From Cannabis sativa (taxonomy: Eukaryota > Streptophyta > Magnoliopsida > Rosales > Cannabaceae): a DNA stretch of 64,000 nucleotides. Made by a program: the position numbers and the translations under genes. The notes beneath the pieces are model-generated. The model was not told the origin of the DNA. It saw only the letters and a list, made by a program, of their open reading frames with translations, and made no database searches. Location of the stretch: assembly GCF_029168945.1 (NCBI RefSeq), contig NC_083603.1, positions 32,771,396 through 32,835,395 of the forward strand. Direction: 5' to 3'. Below, in pieces: positions 55,233-64,000 of the stretch. Numbering within the stretch: position 1 is the first letter of the stretch; every line of letters begins with the position of its first letter.

Positions 55233-57128
55233 TGTTGGGTTTTATGCCCTAAATAAAGCTCATTTCAATATAATCACATTTACTTATTAATATAGATCAG
55301 AAATAACATTTAATGTTGCATGGTTCACATGATTTATTTCATGATTATATGTACATAATGTATGAATTCATCTGAAACCCTTTTCACATACTTGATCCTG
55401 TTTATTGTGCTGTCAACACATTGGAAAGTAAACATGACTATGTGAATAATGTTTCCTAGATTTATCAGACACAGGGTTTTACTGATATGATAATCTACAA
55501 CAGAGTTTACTTGCATTTTGAGAAATGCTATGTTCTTTCCAGAGCATTGGTTAAAGTAAAGCTCAGGTTGGATGCATGGAGTATGCATCGGAAGGGACCG
55601 ATATTGAACTTTGACTTAGATTTATTAAACTTACCCTAATATCTATTCAAGTCAATATCGCCTAGTTGATCCTAGATCAAATGATCTTAATCCTGTTATG
55701 ATTAGGCTCAATCTCGAGAGGGTATTCGTGTTCTTTGATTTGTTAGTTAACCCTACTTTTAGGTCAGGGTGATACGTACATTTTGGGAACACGGTAGTGC
55801 AATTGAGTGGGAGCGCTATCATAAACATGGAATTTATAGCTTCTATCTGGCGAATAGTAAGTAAAGGATGATCTCCTTCGAGCTTGACCAAACGAAAAAT
55901 AAATGGTGGAGATCTCATTTCACATAAGCTGAAATATCATTTATACGGGGTTAAGTGTTTTAAGGATTAAATACATTGTAGGGTGTAACAGTAATCTAAT
56001 CCCTTTACAGTGTAGATCATTCATATAGAGGATCATTGATCAAATTAGGATTATAACAATGGATAACTAATGATGTGTCTATATGGTGGAACATATAGAG
56101 CATTCTATATAGTGAGAGTGCAATTCTAAGTTCTATGCGTGGATTCAACGAAGAATTAATAAGTTAGTGAATTTTAGTAATAAATTCTTGATCTACTTAT
56201 TGGAAGCTCGGTTATATTGACCCATGGTCCCCGCACTAGTTGAGATAATATTGCTTGTAAGACTCATATAATTGGTTTTGATTAATCAATTATAATTCTC
56301 AAATTAGACTATGTCTATTTGTGAATTTTTCACTAAGTAAGGGCGAAATTGTAATGAAAGAGTTTATAGGGGCATATTTGTTAATTATGATACTTTGTAT
56401 GGTTCAATTAATAAATATGATAAATGACAATATTATTTAATAATTATTTATAGTTATTAAATAGTTAGAATTGGCATTTAAATGGTTGAATTTGAAAATT
56501 GGCGTTTTTGAAAAAATCAGATGCAGAAAAGATAAAACTGCAAAATTGCTAAAGTGAGGCCCAAATCCACTTGTATACGGCCGACCACTTTTGTATGAAA
56601 TTTAAACTGATATTTTCATTATTTTAATGCCAAATAATTCAAACCTAACCCTTGTGGAATGCTATAAATAGATAGTGAAGGCTTCAGGAAAATTACACTT
56701 AAATTTTCTATTTTTCCTTCAGAGAAAAAACTGAGCCTTCTCTCTCCCTATCTGGCCGACCACTCTTCTCCTCTTTCTTCTTCATTGAATTTCGAAATTC
56801 TTAGTGTATGAGTAGTGCCCACACACAGCAAGTGATACCTCAACCATAGTGAGGAAGATCGTGAAGAAAGACTTTCAGCAAGAAGGAGTTTCAGCACTAA
56901 AGATTCAGAGAAAGAGATCCAGGTTCAGATATTGATAATGCTCTGCTACAGAAAGGAATCAAGGGCTAGATATCTGAACAGAAGGAGTCATTTAATTCCG
57001 CTGCACCCAATGTAAGGTTTCTTAAACTTTATACGTGCTTATTTCATCGTTTTAGAAAGTTCATATTTAGGGTGTTAATAGACATACTTGTGAGTAGATC
57101 TAAGATCCTGGTAAAATAATTTCCCACA
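55233..57128 (+). repeat. 3' LTR of X copy C (1896 bp)
   Basis: Starts TGTTGGGTTTTATGCCC and ends AATTTCCCACA, then AAAAC. It has the TATA box at 56663-56670. Confidence 0.95.
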
Positions 57129-59208
57129 AAAACACCATATGAAATCTTGAAAGGTAAGAAACCAAATGTAAGTCACTTTCATGTGTTTGGATGTGTTTGT
57201 TATATTTTAAGAGATCGTGATTACATTGGTAAATTTGATGCTAAAAGTGATGAAGGTGTTTTCTTAGGATATTCCACAAATAGTGGGGCATATCGTGTGT
57301 ATAACATGAGAACCCAAACTGTTATGGAATCTGCTAATGTTGTTGTTGATGATCTAAAAGATTTGTCTCAATTTTCTGCAGAAGAACAGATTGAAGACGT
57401 GCTTGAAAAGCCTACTGCTGAGGAAAAGGAACCTGACGAAGCTACAGAAACAGTTGTCGAGGCTACTGCGCAGGAATCTGTTGCTACAGAAATCACAACA
57501 ACAAAAGAATCCGAGCATTCTTCAAATTCAATCACTGATCCAATACAGAGGGAACCATCCCCCAGGGTTAAAAAGAATCATCCTTCAGATCTCATCCTTG
57601 GAAACTTGGATGAGAGCATGGTTACAAGAAGAAAATATGCTAATATAATTCAATTCTTATGTTTTATTCTTCTTTATACAGTGGCAACCAAAATCTGTAA
57701 AAGAAGCACTAATGGATGAAGATTGGTTTCTTGCTATGCATGATGAGCTACATCAGTTTGTTCGAAACAAAGTCTAGAAAATGATTCCAAGACCGCCGTT
57801 TGTGAACATCATTGGAACCAAGTGGATCTTCAAAAAAAAGAGTGATGAGTTTGGCACTATCATTTGGAACAAGGCAAGGTTGGTTGCCCAAGGATACACT
57901 CAAGTTGAGGGTATTCATTTTGATGAAACATTTGCTCCAGTAGCTAGACCGGAATCGATCAGGTTACTTCTTTCCATAGCTTGCATTCTTGGTATTAAAT
58001 TGTATCAAATGGATGTCAAATCCGCTTTTTTGAATGGGTTGTTAAAAGAAGAGGTGTATGTGGAACAACCTAAAGGGTTTGAGGATCCTCGTTTTTGTGA
58101 TCATGTTTATAAGTTCGACAAAGCTTTGTATGGTCTAAAACAAGCACCACATGCTTGGTATGAGCGTCTAACTGAATTTTTGCTCTCTCATAATTACAAG
58201 AGAGGAAATGTTGATAAAACACTTTTTATCAAAAACATTAATTCTGATGTAATTGTTGCTCAAATATATGTTGATGATATTCTGTTTGGCTCTACTTCTA
58301 ACTCTGAAGTGCAGGTTTTTGTTTCCCAAATGCAAAAGGAGTTTGAAATGAGTATGGTAGGTGAACTCACTTATTTTCTCGGTCTTCAAGTGAAGCAATC
58401 AGATGAGGGAACGTTTGTCACTCAAAGCAAGTATGCAAAGAACTTGGTGAAAAATTTTGGTCTTGAGAAAGCCTAACATACCAACACTCCCATGAGCACA
58501 ACTTTGAAATTAAGCAAAGATGAACAAGGAGTAAAGGTGGATCAAACTTTGTATCGAAGTATGATAGGTAGTTTGCTTTATCTTACTGCTATTTGTCCTG
58601 ACATTTGTTATAGTGTTGGTGTTTGTGCACGATATCAGGCAAATCCCATGGAATCCCATCTTTCTGCTGTGAAAAGAATCATTCGCTATGTAAATAGCAC
58701 TATTGATTTTGGGATTTGGTTTTCTAAAGACACTAACTCTAACCTTGTTTGCTTTAGTGATGCTGATTGGGCAGGTAATGCAGATGATAGAAAAAGTACT
58801 AGTGGTGGATGTTTCTATCTTTGAAACAATCTTGTTTCATGGCACAGCAAGAAGCAAAACTCAATCTCTCTGTCCACAGCTGAGGCTGAGTATATTGCTG
58901 CGGGTAGTTGTTGTACCCAATTGTTATGGATGAAACAAATGATGACGGATTATGGGTTTGATTTGAAAACTTTAACCATCTTTTGTGATAACACTAGTGC
59001 TATAAACATTTCTAAGAATCCTGTTCAACACTCTCGCACAAAGCACATAGACATTCGTCATCACTTTATTAGAGAGCTTGTGGAAAATAAAATTCTTGTC
59101 TTAGAATATGTTGAAACTAGCAAACAAATTGCAGATATGTTCACTAAAGCTCTTGACTCGGTCCGTTTTATTTCTCTAAGGAAATCCTTAGGGGTTTGTA
59201 CTGTTTAA
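57129..59208 (+). pseudogene. pol pseudogene of element E, part 2 (integrase end, RT, RNase H)
   Basis: The frame resumes with PYEILKGKKPNVSHFHVFGC, the end of the copia integrase, then an acidic linker. A frameshift falls near 57685. A TAG at 57777-57779 replaces a Trp codon before the RT. RT motifs are IIGTKWIFKKK, ARLVAQGYTQ, YQMDVKSAFLNG, YGLKQAPHAWYERL and the catalytic YVDD (58267-58278). A TAA near 58474-58476 follows GLEKA. RNase H carries RYQANPMESHLSAVKRIIRY, DADWAGNADDRKSTSGG, a TGA at 58822-58824, then STAEAEYIA, DNTSAI and HIDIRHHFIRE. The frame ends at 59206-59208 (SLGVCTV then stop). Integrase before RT defines it as Ty1/copia. Confidence 0.93.
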
Positions 59209-60634
59209 TGCTTTTGTTCTTCTTAATCCTTGATATTTGAGTTGTCTTAGAGTTCATAATGTCTTGTCCTTGTCCTAGAAGAAAATCTCAACCTTATAAG
59301 AATTACAGTCATTATTTTATTGCTAATGTTGTAATGTTATGGTGTCATACAAGTTTGTCAGGAAAATTGTTCACTCCTCACAGGATTATTTGGGTTCATC
59401 AAACAGTGTTATGTAAGCTACCATTTTCGAATAATGATGTTTAAAAACTGTGTGTTCAAGCTCCATTGGATGAATAGAGCTACCTATCTCAATGTGTGAA
59501 ATCCATCTCTGAGTAAGTTGGAACTATGTAATTGGGAATTATGTAGAAGATACGCTACCATTGAAAAGGGTTACCATTGAGGTAGTGTGACAACGTCTCC
59601 TATGGTTACAATTTATCAGAAAAAGTCTTTTTGATAAATTGGGCAATGTTCCCTGCTTACACTTTCACACACTTATGCTTGACACAGTTTGTGGTAAAAA
59701 AATTTCTATCCTCGAAAATGGTGTTATAAAGCTGTCACATACTGTTTGATTTGCTTTAATATTCTTGGTGACTGAGTCAATTTTTCCTGTGTAACCGGTA
59801 TGACTTCATTCTACTACTTCATTAGCTTGATAAACTAATTTCTGACTATTCTTATGAGTTTGATTTTTTCATCAGGGACAAAGACAAGCGGACATTGTGA
59901 ATTCTAGTTACAAAAATATCAAGGTTATTTTATTTTTCTGTCTTTTAATCAAAAAAAAAAAAAAAATTGTGACCGAGTTTGTCAATTGAGCTTTCTTAAA
60001 AATTCTTCTTATTTTTCTTGTTATGTTTCATTATATTCTTAGACACTATTTTTTGCTCTTAAGTGGTGATTAGTGCTTTGTGTTCTCTTGTTCTTTATTT
60101 GCAATTTTTTTTGGGGGGGCATTTTTTGAAAAAATTAAGGAAAAAGGGGGGCATATTTTTCGATTCTTTGTAAATATTTTTTCTTCTATTTTTTCATTTG
60201 TGGAAACATGGTTTAATTGTATTCTTTATATTGTGTTTCCTTTAATTTTGGAGATTTGGTCCTATTTTGGTTTTCTAGGAAACTTGTTCTTAAATAATTA
60301 ATTATTTTTGGTTTCCTCTTTGGTGGCAATTTCGGATTTGGTGGGGTCTTTAATACTTAGATCTTGTGGGGATATTTGGTTTCCTTTTCCATTTAAGGAA
60401 ACATTGACCATTTTTTGAAAAACCTTTTTGGTTTTCTCTTTTCTCTCCACACGTGATTCAAAGGTAAGGAAGTTACTTTCCTTTTCAGTTAGTAAAATCA
60501 TGTGTACATATTCTCAACTACCCATTCACCCACGATCACCACTCTCTCTTGTCTTTCTATTTTTTGTTCTCTCTCAAAGGTCTAATTTTTATTTTCAAAG
60601 TGTGAGAGTGTTTGTGTTCTAGGGTTTCAAAGAG
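59209..60634 (+). other. Spacer between pol and extra ORF of element E
   Basis: About 1.4 kb without a convincing gene. It is T-rich with a G-rich patch near 60110-60155. A short hydrophobic frame (60080-60301) follows from T-rich composition. Near the right end TTTGTGTTCTAG (60610-60621) is a good splice acceptor, just before the ATG of the extra ORF at 60635. That would suit expression from a spliced subgenomic RNA. Confidence 0.5.
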
Positions 60635-62313
60635 ATGGCCAAAACTAAGAATGCCCAACCGTCCAAGAAGCCCTCTCGTGGTTCTCCCTCTGCATCTCCA
60701 ATCTCCCCTCCTGCGCCGCCTGCACCAGCAACCAGAGCTTCTGGTTCGTCCTCTGCTCCGACGAAATCTGCCAGAAAATCGAAGACCCAAGCTCAAAAAT
60801 CAATGATCAATCTCGCCTCTCCACCTGTTGTTGCTTCTCCAATTGCTTCTTCAACAGCTGGGTTTGGTGATCACGATGAATCTCATTCATCCGATCACCC
60901 ATTGTCGAAGTCCTCTTCTTCGAATGGTGCTCTTAATGTCGACAAAGCTATTGTGACTTTGCCCACGGTGAGTTCTCGAACAAGGTCCAAGGTTTCCACT
61001 CCTCAAAAGCCCGAAGTGGTTCAACCTAAAATTGTATCCAAAGGGAAAAAGGTGGTTTCTTCATCTTCAAAGGCCAAAAATCTCAAGGAGAATCCCCCTT
61101 CCGTGTCATCCTCAGATTCTGAACCAGAAGAAAAGTGAGGAGGACATGATTCAGAGGGCTTGTCCGATTCAAGTGAAGAATTTGTGCCCAAAGATCAACC
61201 TGCTGTTGATGATTCTGAATCCGAGAGTGAAGAACCAGAGGCTGATCCTGTCACTACAGAACCTGTTCCTGTCCCTGCTGCAGTTCCAAAGAAGGATAAA
61301 GGAAAAAGGCCCATTGTCTCTTCAAGTCCTGTTCTTCCACAGAAAAGAAAGAGGCCCTTTGGTGTTTCTCTTGATAACTTCAAGCCCCACTCTCATTATT
61401 TTTGTTATAATGATCATGCTAGAGATATGAAATTCTATGAGAATAGGAATTTTACTGTGGAGAAATTTTTAATGTTATTGCTCATATGCCTTTTGGAGTG
61501 TATAACATGTTGAAAGAAAGACAATGGGTAGATACCTTGATCGGTTTTGATGGCTATATGGATATAATTGTGAAGGAATTTTATGCTAACATCACTGATG
61601 AGTTTCTCGATGAGGACTCTTTCATGTTTGGCAAAGTTTTTGTCAGAGGACACTAGTATTCCTTTACTGTGAAGGATGTGGCTGAGGCTCTCAATCTGCC
61701 TATGGGAATTGAGCCAACTGATGTGGAGTTTGATCGTCAAAAGGTGTTCGGTTATCTCATTGGTGATAATGATGTTGAACTCTCTGACACCATGCATATG
61801 TCTCAACTCACCTATCAACATGCTGCTCTCATGAGGTTTGCCCTATCCAATTGGTTTCCTTGCTCCAATCCGGCAAATGTTTCTAATGAACTTGCATTCT
61901 TTTTGTATAAAGTTTCAATTGATGCTAAAATTGATTTGGCTGACATGATTTGGGAGCAAATTGTTTCTCTTAGAAAGGGCAAGAAACCTAGGCTCAATCT
62001 TATTTTTCCTCATTTAATCTATAAGATTTTATCTGATCAAGAGGAATTGATTCTTGAGAATGAATCAATTGAGATGCCTGCTGTTGGAACCACTTTCAAA
62101 AATCTTGAGAAGTCTCCTCAAGGAAAAGCTGCTCAAAGAAAGGCTCGGTCTGCTTCCCCTGGTATTACAAATGATTCTGCTGCTGCATCTGCTTCAACTT
62201 CTACTCCTACAGAAATGGCAGAATTCAATTTGCGTTTGGGAAGAATGGAGACAAGTCAGGCCTTGCTTCTTAGGAAGATGGACAACATCATGAAATACTT
62301 CCGACCCAAATGA
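60635..62313 (+). pseudogene. Extra 3' ORF of element E (plant retrotransposon ORF3, 'env-like' position)
   Basis: The start at 60635 (MAKTKNAQPSKKPSRGSPSA) leads into a long Ser/Pro/Glu-rich disordered half with basic patches, including PQKRKRPFG, a likely nuclear-localisation type signal. The second half is globular: FYENRNFTVEKF, then DEDSFMFGKVFVRGH, YSFTVKDVAEALNLPMGI, and later LTYQHAALMRFALSNWF. It ends in a short predicted coil (RLGRMETSQALLLRKMDNI). This half resembles the 'putative plant transposon protein' domain seen in many plant retroelement ORFs. Breaks are a TGA at 61136-61138, a one-base frameshift near 61465 in a T run, and a TAG at 61654-61656. No signal peptide or transmembrane span is seen in the correct frame. 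Its function is unknown. Confidence 0.78.
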
Positions 62314-62420
62314 TGATGAATAAGTGGTTCAACTTTTTATCTTTTGCTTTTTATTAATGTATGCTTGCACTTATGACTTTGTCCATGTTTGTTTTTGTTA
62401 TCTTTCGCTCCTTGATAGAC

Positions 62421-62681
62421 AAAAAGGGGGAGTAGTATTATTTTTTGGATTCTATGTTACAACTCTCGACCCTTGGTTTTAGGGGGAGTTGCTTGTTTTC
62501 GGTTTGTAAGCTTTTCCGTCCAAAAAAAGTTTTCCGTTTTATGTGTTAGAGTGCTTTCATGCAGGGGGAGTATTTTTCTATACTCTTTTATCTTTAAGAA
62601 GCTAGTTGCTTTGGTTTCTAACACTTGATGCATGTTTTCTCATAATAAAATGTTTTGTCAATCAAAGTGCCAAAGGGGGAG
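62421..62681 (+). other. Multiple polypurine-tract motifs of element E
   Basis: Four copies of a GGGGGAG word occur: AAAAAGGGGGAG (62421-62432), AGGGGGAG (62481-62488), CAGGGGGAG (62562-62570) and AAAGGGGGAG (62672-62681). The last sits two bases before the 3' LTR and is the functional position. Repeated tracts are a known Sirevirus trait. Confidence 0.85.
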
Positions 62682-62683
62682 AT

Positions 62684-63904
62684 TGTTAATTTCATTTTTG
62701 GCATATTTAATTGAGAAAAATATTTTATTATTTCATATTAATTTCGGCTGGTATGTGTTTAATATGGTTTCCTATTTTGTGTATTCAAACTTGGAAGGAA
62801 AGTTGTCTAGCTTTCTTATTTTTTGGAAAAAAGGTAAAAATAGTAAGTTTGGTTACCCATTTTGTTTTTATCTAACCAGCTGTATAATCAGATCTTGTGT
62901 TGAGTTTCCCATTTTCTCAAATCAGATTTCTTGAAGAGAAAACTGAAGCTAAACTTTCCTTTTCTATAAAAAGAAAGTTGTAGTTACTGCCCACGATTCT
63001 GTAGGTACAGAAACGAAAATTTCTGGACTGATTGAAGAATTATTTTAGGGAAGTTTCTAGTGGGCTGAGGTCTTGTTCAGACCGAATGTAAGCTGTCAAT
63101 AAGATGTATATTCATTATAAATACATCTTATAGCAGCTAGGTTTTTATATCTCTTTCATTCACTTTCATATCTTAAGGAAAGAGTGTCTTTGTTATGTAG
63201 AGAAGATCTGTTCGACTCTTACTTTGTTTATTTGTTGTTTGTATTGTCTTGAGTCTGTATTCAAGTCTACAATGAAGAAGAACATCAGTGCACCTTCGGG
63301 AGAGGGTATTGACAAGCTTTCGGGAGATTGCTTTTGAAGTCTTGCATTGGGAGGATACAAGCACACCTTCAGGAGAAGGGTTTTACAAGCTTTCGGGAGA
63401 TTACTTTTGAAGTCTTGCATCGGGATGAGACAAGCACACAACCTTCGGGAGATGGTTGTATAGGCTTTCAGGAGATAGCCTTTAAGCCTTGAATCGGGAG
63501 GATTCAAGCACTCTTCAAGGTGATCAAAGGGAGTTCGAGCTCTTGGAGTTTTATCAAGATTCGGTTAGTAGGTGGAATACATCAAGCTTGCGGCATACAA
63601 TAAGAGGGAATCTATTTATGCATAAGTCAATTACTTTGTATTTTTGATACCGATCTAATGAATCTTATCTCTGGGCGTGGTCTCGTGGACTAGTAACAAT
63701 TTGAAAGGATTGTTGAAACCACGTTAAAAAATCTTGTGTGTTTTTACTTTTATGCACTGTTTGTTTTTCTGGGTTTCTCTGGAGTTACAGAGTTGTATTC
63801 TGTAACTACGGAAAAACTGTTTTCAGTACCAGTTTTATTCTTCCGTATTTAATTAATCACTTAATTAAATAATTAAACTGGAAATATTAAAATACGGAAT
63901 TTCA
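62684..63904 (+). repeat. 3' LTR of element E (1221 bp)
   Basis: Starts TGTTAATTTCATTTTTGG and ends ACGGAATTTCA, followed by CCAAT. It has the TATA box at 63116-63123 and the same tandem units as the 5' LTR. Confidence 0.94.
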
Positions 63905-63909
63905 CCAAT
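63905..63909. repeat. Target site duplication of element E (right)
   Basis: CCAAT, identical to 42698-42702. Confidence 0.9.
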
Positions 63910-64000
63910 AAAACAATATAGTCATTTATAATTGTATACAAATAGGAGAAAATTTTTAGTAAATTTTTTATGAGGTATTGTAATAGACTTTGTCAAAAAA
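63910..64000. other. AT-rich flank right of element E
   Basis: Before insertion this joined directly to the 42526-42702 spacer. No feature seen. Confidence 0.5.

Larger units (their letters stand above)
46791..57128 (+). mobile_element. X copy C: complete non-autonomous copia LTR element (10,338 bp)
   Basis: This is the reference copy of family X. The 5' LTR is 46791-48684, PBS 48687-48699, internal region 48685-55232 (6548 bp), purine run 55222-55230 and 3' LTR 55233-57128, with AAAAC on both sides. There is no usable ORF. The internal region has an AT-rich 3 kb stretch, a conserved island (49720-50260), the CTCTCGCCTACCGG motif group (52108-52820) and shrunken copia pol traces (53.3-54.95 kb). 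The LTR start and the AAGTGGGAG run recall Angela/BARE-type elements, but that lineage call is weak. LTRs are very similar, so insertion was recent although coding capacity was already lost. Confidence 0.94.
42703..63904 (+). mobile_element. Element E: Sirevirus-like (SIRE/Maximus) Ty1/copia retrotransposon
   Basis: A complete element of 21.2 kb, of which 10.34 kb is the nested X copy C; about 10.86 kb is its own. The order is 5' LTR (42703-43918), PBS, gag, pol (protease, integrase, RT, RNase H: copia order), an extra 3' ORF, four polypurine motifs and 3' LTR (62684-63904), flanked by CCAAT. The lineage call rests on a gag with UBN2-like sequence and the CRECEGFGH knuckle, the extra ORF after RNase H, and repeated GGGGGAG motifs before the 3' LTR, a trait reported for Sireviruses. 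Its two LTRs differ by several percent by eye. All its genes carry stops. Confidence 0.93.

Noticed and set aside
60080..60301. 73-codon hydrophobic frame between pol and the extra ORF of E, possible membrane or envelope-like peptide
   Set aside because: The strand is T-rich, so Phe, Ile and Leu codons follow from composition. There is no conserved motif and it is not joined to the extra ORF.

Overview
This 64 kb window comes from the nuclear genome of a flowering plant, almost certainly a eudicot. Evidence for this is one intron-rich nuclear gene for a plastid thylakoid membrane protein of the TerC family, plus plant-specific retrotransposon lineages: Tekay/Del chromovirus, Tat-type Ty3/gypsy, Sirevirus-type Ty1/copia, and a plant LINE with a DUF4283-type ORF1. 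The species cannot be fixed from sequence alone. About 85% of the window is transposable element, mostly nested LTR retrotransposons.

Left block (1-17.5 kb), a nest four levels deep. The innermost element is a Tekay-like Ty3/gypsy element (1-7173, 5' end outside the window). It sits in copy A of a degenerate copia family called X here (7174-11807). X-A in turn interrupts a Tat-like element (11808-15130). That element interrupts another X LTR (X-D, 15131-16173), which abuts a LINE ORF1 pseudogene (about 16290-17450). The Tat fragment carries a gene-like antisense unit with its own TATA box, a 5'UTR intron, a coding intron and a broken reading frame.

Genic island (18.0-25.0 kb). A MITE-like element precedes the only host gene seen, TERC. 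It has 14 coding exons from 18563 to 23009 that join in frame to 369 codons plus a stop with no frame break. Downstream are a GC-richer segment, a degenerate TATCGA-rich repeat field and a MULE transposase N-terminal fragment.

Middle block (25.1-42.5 kb). X copy B lies on the minus strand (25062-33920). Its 5' LTR is interrupted by a second Tekay-like element (33921-42525, minus strand). The distal parts of both 5' LTRs are missing at an abrupt junction at 42525/42526.

Right block (42.7-63.9 kb). A complete Sirevirus-like copia element, called E here (42703-63904, TSD CCAAT), carries gag, pol, an extra 3' ORF and four polypurine-tract motifs. Its integrase is split by a complete X copy C (46791-57128, TSD AAAAC).

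All retroelement coding regions are pseudogenes with several stops or frameshifts. The most unusual features are the spliced antisense unit of the Tat element and the X family. X copies share the same inactivating stop, a reiterated internal motif and a non-standard primer-binding site, which suggests a non-autonomous lineage moved in trans.
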